Shown one piece after another: positions 50,597 to 61,492 of a stretch of 64,000 bases of DNA. The position numbers and the translations under genes are program-made. The notes under the pieces are model-generated. The model saw nothing but the letters and a program-made list of their open reading frames with translations, was not told the DNA's origin and searched no databases. The DNA is from Argyresthia goedartella. Its lineage: Eukaryota; Arthropoda; Insecta; Lepidoptera; Argyresthiidae. Within the stretch, counting starts at the first letter, position 1. Each line of letters begins with the position of its first letter. The stretch is taken from contig OX463829.1 of the NCBI GenBank assembly GCA_949825045.1, forward strand, positions 30,753,715 through 30,817,714. Direction: 5' to 3'.

Positions 50597-51693
50597 TGCT
50601 GTACATTGTACTTTCCCGCCTACCCGCTGACGTGCAGACTCGTTTCGAACAGTCTCACGGGAGGTCGGCCGAGGACCTGCCCGCCTTCTCCGACTTGGTC
50701 GGATTCTTGGAAGAGGAGGCTCGACGGGCAGAGAATTTGGGGTTGACGGTCACCCATCCTTCGGAGCCACAGAGAGCTGCCGGGAGCGCTGTGAGTAGGG
50801 GCCCTCCGACGAGGAAGGACCGCACCAACCGGCAGTCATATGGGACTGTGAGTGCATTGACCCCACATAGTGAGACCTGCCCATGTTGTAGGCAGATTGG
50901 CCATGCTGTGGCCAATTGCAATAAGTTCGGGGAACTTAGGGTTCAGGGACGGCGCCGGATGGCCAAGCAGCGTAGCTGGTGTTTCCTGTGCCTCGGGCCA
51001 CACATGGCTAGGTACTGCACGCGCACAAAAATGTGCGGATATTGTGGTGGGGCCCAAAACAATCTGTTGTGCATGAACCGGTCCGGCCAACAGCCTCCAC
51101 AGGGCCGTATCCAGGGTGACACGGCATGGGGCCCTGAGAATTCGTTTGCGACTCGGAGCGCAACTCAGGGGCCAATGTCCCCACGTGCACAGGGCGGTAC
51201 TAGGGTGCAGGGCCGCACTCAGGGTCATCACATGGGGGGCCCTGAGTTTTCGGTTGCGACTCAGCATCCGACTCAACGGGCAATGGGGCCACAAGCACGC
51301 GGCCACCCAGGGGTGCAGGGCCGCACTCAGGGTCATCACATGGGGGGCCCTGAGTTTTCGGTTGCGACTCAGCATCCGACTCAGCGGGACATTGGGTATG
51401 TTGAGCAGGCCGTAACGGGCGGGTGGCATGGGACACCTTCGAGCTATGCGGATGCGGTTCGGACGCCGCCTCAGTTGTCGCCCCGCTCGTCGCCTCGTCC
51501 TCGTCGGTCGCATGTGATGTCCCCCCCGCTCATGGAGTTGCCACGGTTGAATTCACGCCCACCCCCCTTCGGGGGGCGTCGTAGGGTGGCAATGGAACCG
51601 GCGCGTGGGCCATTTGTACAATGGGACCCTCTGGCGTATAGCTGCCTACCTGATCGGTTACAGGCACAGTGGGGCCCCGGGGGTCCTCGCTAG
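50597..51693 (+). pseudogene. Outer BEL/Pao Gag, C-terminal part
   Basis: Resumes the Gag cut at 43737 (LSRLPADVQTRFEQSHG, LVGFLEEEARRAENLG). Cysteine clusters CPCCRQIGHAVANC and CFLCLGPHMARYC...CGYCGG lie at about 50878-51050. A Gly/Gln/His-rich tail contains a 108-bp tandem duplication (51205-51420) and ends at TAG 51691-51693. A TAA follows in the same frame at 51706-51708, and pol continues in that frame. Confidence 0.85.
51205..51420 (+). repeat. 108-bp tandem duplication in outer Gag
   Basis: GTGCAGGGCCGCACTCAGGG starts at 51205 and 51313. Each copy encodes 36 residues including GHHMGGPEFSVATQHPTQR. Confidence 0.9.
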
Positions 51694-51708
51694 GAATTTG
51701 CGGCTTAA

Positions 51709-52452
51709 CCATTGGTTGCCCCCCAACCGGAGACGGTGGTGTTACCGATCGCCTCTGTGCTTGTTTGGGATTTGGCGGGCAACCCAACATACGTTCGCGC
51801 CCTATTAGATTCTGGAGCTCAGGGCTGCATTGTATCGAACGATTTAGCAAAATGGTTGGGCCTCAAGGTAAATAGGTATAATAAATCAATACGGGGCGTG
51901 GGGAATGTTACGGTTACGAATGTAGTTGGTCAATCGGTGATCACGTTCTCTCCACGTTATGACATTTTGACAAAAACATCCGTGCAAGCTTTGGTAATGA
52001 CGCATGTCATGGGCAAACACCCCTTGGTGAAGTTGAATCCGGCCGTTCGATTCCTGACGTCAGGACTCAAGTTGGCGGATCCCGATTTTGACACTCCAGC
52101 CCCGGTCGACCTGCTACTGGGAGCAGACGTTCTGGGTAGGTTTCTGTTGTCGGATCGGCGAGTTCTTCAGCCGGACGGGTTGATTGCTGTGGATACTAAG
52201 TTTGGTCACGTGATCATGGGTCCGGCATTGCCAATGGTTAGGCCTGCCGAGTCAGATGGCATACTTATTGGCTCAGCGTTGTCAGACGCTATCCAACGTT
52301 TCTGGGAGATAGAGGAACCTCCCACCGCTCGTCGAGTCGACGCAGACGAAGAAGAGTGCGAGTTGTTTTACCAGAATAGTACTGGTCGCCTTCGTTCTGG
52401 TCGTTTTGTAACTCGACTGCCTTTCAGGGCCGATCGACCGCCACTTGGATAA
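51709..52452 (+). pseudogene. Outer BEL/Pao protease region
   Basis: Aspartic protease with RALLDSGAQGCIVSNDLA (about 51800, DSG intact), the flap-like LVMTHVMGKHPLVKLN region and DLLLGADVLGRFLL, GHVIMGPA. It has no ATG (51712 is TTG). It lies between in-frame stops at 51706-51708 and 52450-52452. The TAA at its end falls within the conserved protease-RT link, and RT continues in the same frame after it, so a nonsense change is likely. Confidence 0.8.
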
Positions 52453-55400
52453 TCTAGGAAGATGGCTGAGACGAGATTGATGTCGATGGAGCGTAGGATG
52501 TCAAGGGACGCCGTATTTAAACAAAAATACGTCGATTTCATGAGGGAGTATGAGTCGTTAGGACACATGTCGGTATCGGGTGTGGACTGGAGATCTGAGG
52601 ATCATTGTTTCCTTCCACACCATGCCGTCCTGCGAACCCCTACCGGCAAGATTCGAGTTGTTTTTGATGGGTCAGCACCTACCTCGAACGGGATGTCCCT
52701 GAATCAGTGTCTACATTCGGGACCCAAGTTGAGTCGTGATATTTCGGATATTCTCACGAGCTTTCGGAGGCACCAGGTTGTATTTGTCGCAGACATTCGG
52801 ATGATGTTTAGGCAAACGGTAATTCATCCGGCTGACAGAAGGTATCAGTTGATACTTTGGCGTGAGTCCACGGCCGAGCCAGTCAAGGTCTATGAGTTGA
52901 ACACGAACACGTATGGGTTACGGTCTAGCCCGTATTTGGCGATGCGTACCCTGCGGGAGTTGGCGTCGCGTGACCGTGTGAGCTATCCCAGAGCCGCCGC
53001 TATCCTGGAGCAAGATTTGTACGTCGATGACGTCTGCACAGGGGCAGCCAGTGTAGAGGAAGCTCTGGACCGACGTGACGAGCTCATTCAATTGCTGGAA
53101 CGAGGCGGCTATGAACTACGCAAGTGGATGTCCAACTCCCCTGAGTTGATGGCTGGTCTCCCAGATGAGTTTCAACAAGACCCGCACGTTTTTGAGAATC
53201 CTGACAACCCTAACATGTTGTCAGTGCTTGGAATTCAGTACCGGCCCGTCCATGATGAGTTTACCTATCGGGTGGTTTTAGAAACACCGAAGGCCTGGAC
53301 GAAGCGGTCAGTACTGTCAACGATTGCGAGAACGTTCGACCCGAATGGATGGATTTCTCCAGTCACCTTTGCTCTCAAATGTTTTATGCAAAGGCTATGG
53401 GCGGCTCAGTTGACCTGGGACACCCACCTCTCAGGTGATTTGTTGACTGATTGGACGCAAATGTTCACCTCGCTATCGGACATAAATAATGTATCGCTGC
53501 CGAGGAAATTGGTCCCTGCTGGGGATTACAGGGCAACCCTTCACGGGTTTTGTGATGCCTCTGAACGAGGGTTTGCGGCAGCGGTTTATTTGCGAACCGT
53601 CACCTCCACCGGGGAGGTCGACGTGCGTTTGGTTTTGGCAAAAAGCAAGGTAGCGCCTATTCGGACAAGGATGACGATTCCAAAACTGGAACTGTCCGGG
53701 GCTGCTCTTTTGACCAAACTTTTGAATCACACTCTAACAGTGTTGCGTGGGTCAGTGGTTTTGGAGGATACGGTGTACGCGTGGACGGACAGCCAGATTG
53801 TTTTGTGCTGGCTGAAGGCTTCGGTCCATAACTTAGAGGTTTTTGTTGCGAACCGTGTCTCCCAGATTGTGTCGTCTGAGGTCCCACTGACCTGGAGACA
53901 TGTACCAGGAGAATTGAACCCGTCTGATTGTGCATCCAGGGGATGTCGGGCTCCTGAACTCGTTAGACACCATTTGTGGTGGGGACCACCCTGGCTTGCC
54001 AGGAGAGAATCGGACTGGCCCCACAGCCATGTAGTAGTATCTTCGGATCATGGCCCCAGAGCGGCCGTGCATGTTACCCAGAAGGCTGAGGACCCTGACG
54101 CCGGGTTTCTGCTGGACCGGTATAGCTCACTTGACAAGTTGATAAACGTGTCCACTTGGATTAGGAGATTCGCTCGAAATTGTCGTACTCCTCGCGATCA
54201 GCGAACGTTGAACCCTATTCTGACTCCGGCAGAGCGAAACGAGTCGCTACTGAATTTGGTCCGGTTGGTACAGTCCTCGAAGTTTGGGGCAGAATTGGAG
54301 ATTATACGAAGTGGACGTTCGAAATTGAAGGGAGCCGTCGCGCGTCTCAACCCCTTTGTTGATTCGACCGGGTTACTTCGGGTAGGAGGAAGATTGCGCA
54401 ATGCGAATCTGTCGTATTCGGCTCGTCACCCACTTCTGCTCCCCAAGGGGGGACAGTTAGTTGAATTGCTGGTGACTGATCGTCATATTAAAAACGCGCA
54501 TGCCGGCTGTAACGCGTTGTTGGCCACGCTCCAGCGGGAGTTTTGGATCTTATCTGCCCGCCGTGTCATACGGAACATCGTGTTTCGGTGCATGCCTTGT
54601 TATCGACTTAAGGCTGCCACGATGCAACCTCTCATGGGGGACTTGCCCCCTGATCGTGTGAATGAGGTCAGACCGTTTTCAGGTGTTGGTACGGATTTTG
54701 CCGGACCGTTTATGGTGAAGAGTTCACGATTGCGTACCGCTAAGCAATACAAGGCGTACCTATGTGTGTTTGTTTGTTTATCCACCAAGGCGGTACATCT
54801 CGAGCTCGTTGCTGATCTCTCGACAGAGGCTTTCATTGCTTGTTTGGATAGGTTTGTTTCTCGAAGGGGACTTCCAACTTTGATCCGCTCTGATAACGGC
54901 ACTAACTACGTCGGTGCGGAACGATACTTACGAGAGATAGTCAACTTTTTGAATGTAAATAAAGTGGATATTGGAACGGCCCTCTCCCGTCGGGGTATAC
55001 AGTGGACCTTCAGCCCACCGAGTTGCCCCCACTGGGGTGGGATTTTTGAGGCCGTAGTTAAGTCAGCTAAGACGCACTTGGGGCGTATAGTAGGTCAGAC
55101 CGCGCTGACTTTTGAGGAGCTCGCGACATTGTTTTGTAAGATCGAGGCCGTTCTCAATTCGCGACCGTTGTGTCCGCTCAGCTCGGATCCAAATGACCTG
55201 GAGGCTCTGACCCCAGGCCATTTCTTGATAGGACAGCCACTTAACGCGTTGCCCGAGCACCCCTTCGAGGGAGTGAAATTGTATCGGTTGTCAAGGTATC
55301 AGATGTTGCAGCAGTTTACTCAGAATTTCTGGAAGCGTTGGTCGCTCGAGTATCTGCATATCTTACAACAGCGCCTTAAGTGGACTGACAAAACCAGCCC

Positions 55401-55584
55401 CCCTAGTGTTGGTGACCTCGTTCTGGTTAGGGATGCTAACCTACCGCCACTACGTTGGCGCAGGGGGCGCATTGTTAACTTGTTCCCTGGCAAGGACGGG
55501 ACCCCCCGGTCTGCGGAGGTTCTAGTAGGAGGCTCGGTTCTAAAACGAGCGGTAGCAACGTTGTCTCGGCTGCCCGTAGATTAG
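52453..55584 (+). CDS. Outer BEL/Pao RT-RNase H-integrase
   Basis: Open for 1040 codons from ATG 52462, though the true polyprotein starts upstream. RT: KYVDFMREYESLGHM, RVVFDGSAPTSNGMSLN, VVFVADIRMMFRQ (catalytic Asp), YVDDVCTG (about residue 185) and GYELRKWMSNS. RNase H: GFCDASERGFAA (about 363), IPKLELSGAALL, AWTDSQIVLCWL (about 443). Integrase: DRHIKNAHAG...CMPC zinc module (about 673-713), GTDFAGP (about 743), SDNGTNYVG (about 808), HWGGIFEAVVK (about 858) and LTPGHFLIGQ, with tail GDLVLVRDANLPP. All catalytic residues are present. Separated from protease by a stop. Confidence 0.88.
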   Translation, partial: SRKMAETRLMSMERRMSRDAVFKQKYVDFMREYESLGHMSVSGVDWRSEDHCFLPHHAVLRTPTGKIRVVFDGSAPTSNGMSLNQCLHSGPKLSRDISDILTSFRRHQVVFVADIRMMFRQTVIHPADRRYQLILWRESTAEPVKVYELNTNTYGLRSSPYLAMRTLRELASRDRVSYPRAAAILEQDLYVDDVCTGAASVEEALDRRDELIQLLERGGYELRKWMSNSPELMAGLPDEFQQDPHVFENPDNPNMLSVLGIQYRPVHDEFTYRVVLETPKAWTKRSVLSTIARTFDPNGWISPVTFALKCFMQRLWAAQLTWDTHLSGDLLTDWTQMFTSLSDINNVSLPRKLVPAGDYRATLHGFCDASERGFAAAVYLRTVTSTGEVDVRLVLAKSKVAPIRTRMTIPKLELSGAALLTKLLNHTLTVLRGSVVLEDTVYAWTDSQIVLCWLKASVHNLEVFVANRVSQIVSSEVPLTWRHVPGELNPSDCASRGCRAPELVRHHLWWGPPWLARRESDWPHSHVVVSSDHGPRAAVHVTQKAEDPDAGFLLDRYSSLDKLINVSTWIRRFARNCRTPRDQRTLNPILTPAERNESLLNLVRLVQSSKFGAELEIIRSGRSKLKGAVARLNPFVDSTGLLRVGGRLRNANLSYSARHPLLLPKGGQLVELLVTDRHIKNAHAGCNALLATLQREFWILSARRVIRNIVFRCMPCYRLKAATMQPLMGDLPPDRVNEVRPFSGVGTDFAGPFMVKSSRLRTAKQYKAYLCVFVCLSTKAVHLELVADLSTEAFIACLDRFVSRRGLPTLIRSDNGTNYVGAERYLREIVNFLNVNKVDIGTALSRRGIQWTFSPPSCPHWGGIFEAVVKSAKTHLGRIVGQTALTFEELATLFCKIEAVLNSRPLCPLSSDPNDLEALTPGHFLIGQPLNALPEHPFEGVKLYRLSRYQMLQQFTQNFWKRWSLEYLHILQQRLKWTDKTSPPSVGDLVLVRDANLPPLRWRRGRIVNLFPGKDGTPRSAEVLVGGSVLKRAVATLSRLPVD

Positions 55585-55616
55585 GGGACAGGTGGGTGCC
55601 TGTCCGGGCGGGTGAT

Positions 55617-56165
55617 TGTTCGATTCCAAATCGATATTCGATCGATGGTTTCGGAACGGCCATTTTGAATTTGACGTTGCTGCCAACCTTGCAGTTTTTT
55701 GACAACTGACAGACGAAAGCCCTCGCAATGTAACGCGTATTGGTATAGGGTATTGAAATTAAATCGCAAGCCATCTGGAATGTATTCGGGTTCCCCTCAG
55801 GATTGTCTATATAGCTGAGTGTGTTGTGGTTCCCCGAACCAGATAAAGTTCGCATTTACGTGGCCGATTGGTTTTTCCCACGTAACATAACCTGTGTTGG
55901 AACACTGTGCTCGTCGAAGCTGGCCTGCCAGTCATACCTGGTTGGCTGAAGAACCTGTCTACCAAGAAGAGCCTAGGGTGCACCCGGGCCTTGCAGAGAG
56001 ACAGGAGGTTGACGGGACCGAAGCACAGACCAGGTTAGATCGACTCCATAAGTATTAGCTCGGTGAATCGCCGACGTTCTCACTAACTTCTTGGCATCTG
56101 ATCGCTACGCTACCTCGTAGCTGATGGGCCCCTGCGAGGACATTAGGTGCCGAGAAGCCTGAACA
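55617..56165 (+). repeat. 3' LTR of outer BEL/Pao element
   Basis: 549 bp; differs from 41852-42396 by about three substitutions and an inserted CTAA-type 4-mer near 56085. The G-rich tract GGGCGGGTGAT precedes it. Confidence 0.93.
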
Positions 56166-56405
56166 GACCTTGCTGTTAATAATTTTGTAATTATTTATTC
56201 CTGCTTATTAATCATAACAATGAATTTTTTCATATTTGTATTAGTTAAGCACAACCTATTTTTAAAAGAGATCTAAAAATAAATCTGTGGGAGTTTCTAC
56301 GCCCTTCTTCTCCCACAGTGGTCCAATGTAGGGAAGAGGCAAAAAATAACGTTTGCTAAGTATATGTAAATATCTACAGTAATAAAGTACTTTGACTATT
56401 GACTA
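56166..56405 (+). mobile_element. 3' UTR remainder of the non-LTR element at 40890
   Basis: Begins with the repeated GACCT, continues an AT-rich UTR with AATAAAG and ends in a TTGACTA-type tail (about 56390-56405). Its reverse complement matches 57030-57150, the 3' UTR of the related reverse copy. 56406-57009 is AT-rich with a (TA)n run near 56740-56758 and no gene seen. Confidence 0.8.
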
Positions 56406-57009
56406 TTGGCAACCGGTTTATACCTGTATGAAAAACAGTTTTTTTATTTATTTTAATCGGTTGAAATGACATCATTCTGAAAAACTTTCACTTTGAAACA
56501 GATTTGATCGGAGCTATATTATTTAGTTTCTGCGTACAAAATAATTTCCTTTAGCATCATATCAACATCTTATAACAAAGCCAGAAATATGAATATTTAT
56601 AATTAATAAATAGTGACAATAATTAAGATTTTATTCACTAAAAGTTCATAGTATGTATGAACGCCTGCAAGACTTCAGAAGGAAAAAAAAAAACAACTTC
56701 AGCCATTGTTTTTTTTTTGAGTCACCTCCTTCACCTATTTATATATATATATATATATGGTTATTTTAGCCATAAGTTAATATGATATATGGAAAGAAAT
56801 AAAAAAATGTAGAAAAATAACGTGTTTTTCTTTGTAAATCCGCATTATACGCTACTTTTAAAATCCTAAACATCTAGGCGCGTTCGGTCACTCTTCCGCT
56901 TAATGCGCCGCGGGCCGCGAGTGACCGAAAAAAGTAATGGACGCTGCGCGCGGTGAACAAAAGTAAGCATAATTTAAATTTGTATTAGGACAACTAAACG
57001 AAAAATAAT

Positions 57010-57850
57010 ATTTTTTATATCAAAATCAAATGTCTTTATTACTTTAGATATTTACACATACTTAGCAAACGTCATTTTTGCCTCTTCTCTACACTGTGTG
57101 AGAAGAAGGGCTAATAAACTCCCACAGATTGATTTTTAGATCTTCATTAAAAATTGGTTGTGTTTAAATAATACAATACTTAAAATATTATTTACTATAA
57201 ATAATGAACAGGAATAAATAATTACAAAATTATAAAAAGCAAGTGCTGTGTTGAGTTGGACATACAAAGTATTGAGTAAGTAAGTAAGTATTAAGTAATC
57301 TTGAATATTGTTTCTTTTAGATAGTTTTTAAATTGCTCAAATAGCAATTTCAAAATCTCCTGAGATATCTTGTTTTAGTAGAGAATGCACTGACCCTTGA
57401 AAGAATTGCTAAACTTTGTGAGTCCAGGCCGGGGCACATCTAGTCTGTGATTATCGCTATCGCTTAGTTTGGGAAACGTTGTATGGTTCTTGCGTACATA
57501 AAGTTACAGTTATGATGTCAATTTCTTTAAAAAACTCTCTTAAGGAGTCTGTGCGTTTAAAATTATACATTTCTCGAATAGCTCTTTTCTTTAAAATAAA
57601 AATAGTTTGAATTTCCGCTGCTTTCCCGCACAACAAGATAATATAGAACATGACACTATGAAAGTTACTAAAATATACTAGCCTAGATGTAGCCGTCTGA
57701 TGTTCTTACATCTACCAGCTATATTATCTATGTGGGTTCCCTACTGCAATTTGTTTTCAATATTATTCCAAGAACCTTTGTATCATTTACTAATCCTAAC
57801 GTGTTGCTGTCTAAATTTCATAGATTTATTGTACTCCCGCAATACGTTGA
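57010..57850 (-). mobile_element. Second fragment of the same non-LTR family
   Basis: The minus strand carries the 3' UTR (57010-57150) and a diverged RT C-terminus. 57457-57651 reads LLCGKAAEIQTIFILKKRAIREMYNFKRTDSLREFFKEID, clearly parallel to the RT at 41395-41520. Several stops and small indels; older than the copy at 40.9 kb. Confidence 0.8.
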
Positions 57851-59199
57851 CGAGACAATATATATATAGGGGTCCGAAAATAACCCTGTAAGGTCGAAAC
57901 AAACCCTGAACTCTGGAATAAGATGAAAACCAGTGCAACGGACACATTATGTGCATACTTTAAATGACCAGGGGGACTGAGAAGATTTCAACAGACCCGA
58001 ATTCATAAACAATACGCCATAGGAACAAAACCTGTCATTGTAATGTAACGTACCAAACGGTTATGAAAAGCCAATACATTCGGTTCGTATGCCGCCGTAT
58101 GTTATGATTATGAAATTAAATATGAATATGAATAGGGTCCCACATTGACCAGTGACCACTTGGCGTGCTTCCTTTGTCCTTTGGAACCGGGAAACTTTCC
58201 GTGACCAGCACAACACTGCTCCGCCGCCCGACAAACAATTCTCACAACCTGATAATGATAGATAACACGGCGTGAGGAGACATGCACGAATACGCAGGGG
58301 TGGATCCGTGAAGCCTATCACTCGTTTAAAAGCGTCAGGTGAATACCTAGTACCTCGATGGGTATTACCACAGATACTATAATTACAAAACAAGGTACAA
58401 TTTATGAGGGCTCCCTGACCATCGGAGGGCAAAAGGAATATTTTAAACAGGATAAGTGTTGGGTAATTTAAGCCTCGTCCTTATGGGCCGAGGTACCTGC
58501 CACTGCCGCGCCGCGCCGCCGCGCCGCCGCCCCGTGCCGCCTTCCTCATCCCGACTCCTAATCCCGGCCTACAGGTACAACAACCGGTCCTTTGTAAAAA
58601 GAAGGAAAAAGATAAATATAAAGTAGGCTTAAAAGAGATTATACAGTATCATCTATCGTATAATAAGCCTAAATCTCACGGCGGAAATATCACATATAGA
58701 TACTATATTAATTTTAACACCCGAAAAATAAACGAATAATCGGACAGTCAAACCTGAAAAAACACTTTACTGACAAAACTAATTCGGATATATCCTGTCA
58801 CTTGCGGGTGCAAAACGCATCAGCATCACCAAGATCAGAATAAATGCCAACAACAAATATGAATTGTTTGAATGAGACTGCACCATCTTCCACCCTCCGC
58901 AATAGTTTCCAGTGAGTCAGATTTTACACAAAGTTATTTTTTTTCACCACGCCGCCTACGCACAGCCCTCCTCCTTTATGACCTTGAGCTCTACAACATG
59001 GCACATTTGGACCATCATATAGGTACTGGTATCCCGGCTGACGCCCGAGGTCAGGCGCAGGTCGCCGGCCACGGTACGGTCCCGTGGCAGCTGAGTGGAG
59101 CGCGAGGGAGGAGGGACAGTTTGTAAACATACCCCGCTTCGGCCGGGCGGGCGCGGGGGTGCGGCGGGCGGGCGGGCGCGCGGGCGGCGCGGCGGCGGC
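57851..59199. other. Upstream flank of apoLp-III, no gene seen
   Basis: Mixed AT-rich sequence to about 58490, then a GCC-rich low-complexity run (58502-58545), AT-rich DNA, and from about 59000 a GC-rich, CpG-rich stretch leading into the promoter. No coding frame with recognisable domains. Confidence 0.5.
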
Positions 59200-59203
59200 G
59201 GCA

Positions 59204-59208
59204 TATAA
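59204..59208 (+). promoter_or_regulatory. TATA box of apolipophorin-III
   Basis: TATAA 68 bp before the start codon, at the end of a strongly GC-rich stretch (59130-59202). Transcription would begin near 59235. A TTTTTCAG at 59246-59253 resembles a splice acceptor, so a spliced 5' UTR is an alternative. Confidence 0.6.
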
Positions 59209-59271
59209 CTGACTTGCGCTCTCCCGGCCATGTATTCCTTCTCTGGTTTTTCAGACTCTCACAACATCAAC

Positions 59272-61119
59272 ATGGCCGCTAAACTGATCGTCTTCGCCTG
59301 CGTCGTCGTACTCGTGAGTACCTGCCATTTCTGTTACCCACTGCTGTTTATTTGAAACATTGTCCGTGTCCCATTGGGGCGTCAGTGTTTTTTGAATAGA
59401 AAACTTCCAAGTCTCAAGAATGAACACGCGGTCAATATTTAAAATAAAATATCCCTTTTGTTTTTAAGGCACTAGGTATTTTTGTGGACGATTGCTATCC
59501 TCGAGATTTTTTAAAACCCTAGTGAATTGTGTTACTGATAGAGATGACCACATCAAAATATACCTGCTTTCCTTGCTTATTGTATACGACTTATGAAGAC
59601 CCGAATGGCTGAATCAGCAGTGAAGCTGCCAACGAAGCCAACGGTCCCGGGTTCGAGTCCCGGTGAGGGTAAATATTTGTTTGATGAGAACGGAGTCATG
59701 GTTGTTTATCTATCTAAGTATAATATTTATCTATATAAGTATATGTATCGTTGTCTAGTACCCCAGATACAGGGAATCCTAGTTTGGGGCTAGACCATGG
59801 TGTGTAAAGAGTGTCCAAAATATTATTACTATTATTATTAGTACTCTTAAATCATTCTTGCAAAAGTTTACACTCATGAACGTCGATATTTATTTGTTTT
59901 CAACCATTTTAATTAGCTATTACCTTCTGTCTACGTCCATATCCGAATGATTTCTCCCGTACGTCCTAGGATTAAAGTGAAGATATATGTACTTCATACT
60001 AACATACCCTCTCCCTGCTCGACACAGGCCAGCCAGGCTGCGTCATGCAGTCAGCGCGCCGGCGCACGGTGGCGTCTGCGCCATCAGCGCGATGCGCCGG
60101 CGCAGACGCCGCTGCAGGAGCTCGAGAAGCACGGCCAGGAGTTCGTGAAGACCTTCGGCGAGCAGTTCAACGCCATCGCCAACTCCAAGAACACCCAGCA
60201 GGTGCAGAAGTCGCTGAAGGAGGGAACCGACTCCGTGCTGCAGCAGTTGAACCAGCTGTCTAGCGCTCTGCAGACCGCTGTGAGTAACTATATCTACTTA
60301 CATAAAATAAGTTACACCTGCCACTATCTAAACAAAACACCTCGCCCAAAAGCCAAAATATTTTCAAAGTTTCTCTTCCAAGATCCTATCTCTGTAGCAT
60401 AGAACTGCTCAATAATTTCTAAATTTCGAATCTACCCGTAAAAAGTAGATTCTGCTGTAAATTTCAGCTAGGGATAAGCCCAGACTGCAATTACTCTTGC
60501 AAAGATAAATTGTATAGTATTTAGCCATATTATGCATGACATCATCACATCAACAAAGTGATAATTCATTAAAATTTGTTTTGTGACCATACAAAACAAA
60601 TTTTAACCTCGATTAATTACCTAATTTCCTTGATAACATAATGATGTAATGTAAGAACAAACTCGCTGTGTAAATAGATAACCCACAGTAACATGCATCA
60701 TTAACTCTCTCCTGCCTCTCATTCGTCTTATCTGTTTATATAATATCGGGTGTTATCTAAAGTTCAGAGTTGACTGTGTTGCTAACCGCTCTCACCCCCT
60801 TCCCCCGTAGCTCGCTGACACCAACGGAAAGGCAAAGGAGGCGCTGGAGACGATACGCGCCAACATCCAAAAGACCGCAGAGACGCTGCGCAAGGACCAC
60901 CCTGAAGTGGAGCAGCAGGCCAAGCAGCTGAGTGAGCGCCTGCAGACCGCCATTAAGGACGCCGTCACACATACCACCACGCTCGCCAAGGAGGTCGCCA
61001 CTGGCGCCGAGTCCGCCGGCAAGCAGCTGGAGCCCAAGATCAAGGACGCGTACGACGCCTTCGTGAAGCAGGCCGAGGAGGTGCAAAAGAAGCTGCACGA
61101 GGCTGCCACCAAGCAGTGA
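59272..61119 (+). CDS. apoLp-III: Apolipophorin-III, three coding exons
   Basis: Small exchangeable haemolymph apolipoprotein: it binds lipophorin as it loads diacylglycerol from the fat body for flight muscle, and also binds microbial surface lipids in immunity. Exons 59272-59313, 60028-60279 and 60811-61119, each with GT donor and AG acceptor, all in phase 0, give 200 residues. Residues 1-about 18 are a hydrophobic signal peptide (MAAKLIVFACVVVL...). From about residue 36 a run of amphipathic helices follows: TPLQELEKHGQEFVKTFGEQ, SVLQQLNQLSSALQTA, NGKAKEALETIRANIQKTAE and PKIKDAYDAFVKQAEEVQKK. Known lepidopteran proteins are about 186-190 residues; the excess lies between signal peptide and mature start (residues 19-34), where exon 2 shows duplicated, hairpin-forming DNA. 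Confidence 0.92.
59597..59840 (+). mobile_element. tRNA-derived SINE in apoLp-III intron 1
   Basis: Same family as 31084-31357. The A box is degraded (TGGCTGAATCAG), the B box GGTTCGAGTCC is intact (59650-59660) and the tail is ATT-rich. It lies in the sense direction of the gene. Confidence 0.85.
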
Positions 61120-61183
61120 AGCGCTCATCCTACCCACCGCACTGCGTTAGAGATACAATAGATGTAAACAATTGTGTACATAA

Positions 61184-61189
61184 ATTAAA
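61184..61189 (+). terminator. Poly(A) signal of apoLp-III
   Basis: ATTAAA 65 bp after the stop codon, the nearest match to a polyadenylation hexamer. The 3' UTR is probably under 100 bp. Confidence 0.55.
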
Positions 61190-61492
61190 ACCTTTCTAAA
61201 TCTCCCGTGCTGGTTTTCTTTAACGTTCTCAAATATGGCTTTTTGTATTGGTCGGACTGAAAAAAGGCGTACGTAGAATCCGTTAAGATATATCATCTTC
61301 AAATAATCATGATTTATATAACTTTTATTCACAATTAGTTGATAGACCAATTGTTAGTAATATAGAGTCATACATAATGAAAGTGTACATAAAATTGTGT
61401 CACGAACGAAAGCGAGGACTTGAGTACTTTATTATGCTACCAATTTAGGTATTACATTTCATACATCCTTGGTTACACTCGATTGCTTTAAT

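Larger units (their letters stand above)
41852..56165 (+). mobile_element. Outer BEL/Pao element, complete apart from a nested insertion
   Basis: LTRs 41852-42396 and 55617-56165 with target duplication GACCT (41847-41851; 56166-56170). The LTRs differ by about three substitutions and one 4-bp indel. Gag begins near 43011, is interrupted at 43738-50591 by a younger BEL/Pao element, and resumes at 50597. Pol runs to 55584. The whole resumed Gag-Pol is in one frame with three in-frame stops. Without the insert the element is about 7.5 kb. Confidence 0.93.

Noticed and set aside
50836..51513. Reverse-strand open frame of 225 codons over outer BEL Gag
   Set aside because: Mirror of a repeat-rich Gag sequence; the plus strand has the cysteine clusters.
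56740..56758. (TA)n run as an origin or regulatory element
   Set aside because: Simple dinucleotide repeat with no other support.
58502..58545. GCC-rich run as a CpG-island promoter of another gene
   Set aside because: Low-complexity repeat with no adjoining coding sequence; apoLp-III has its own TATA much closer.
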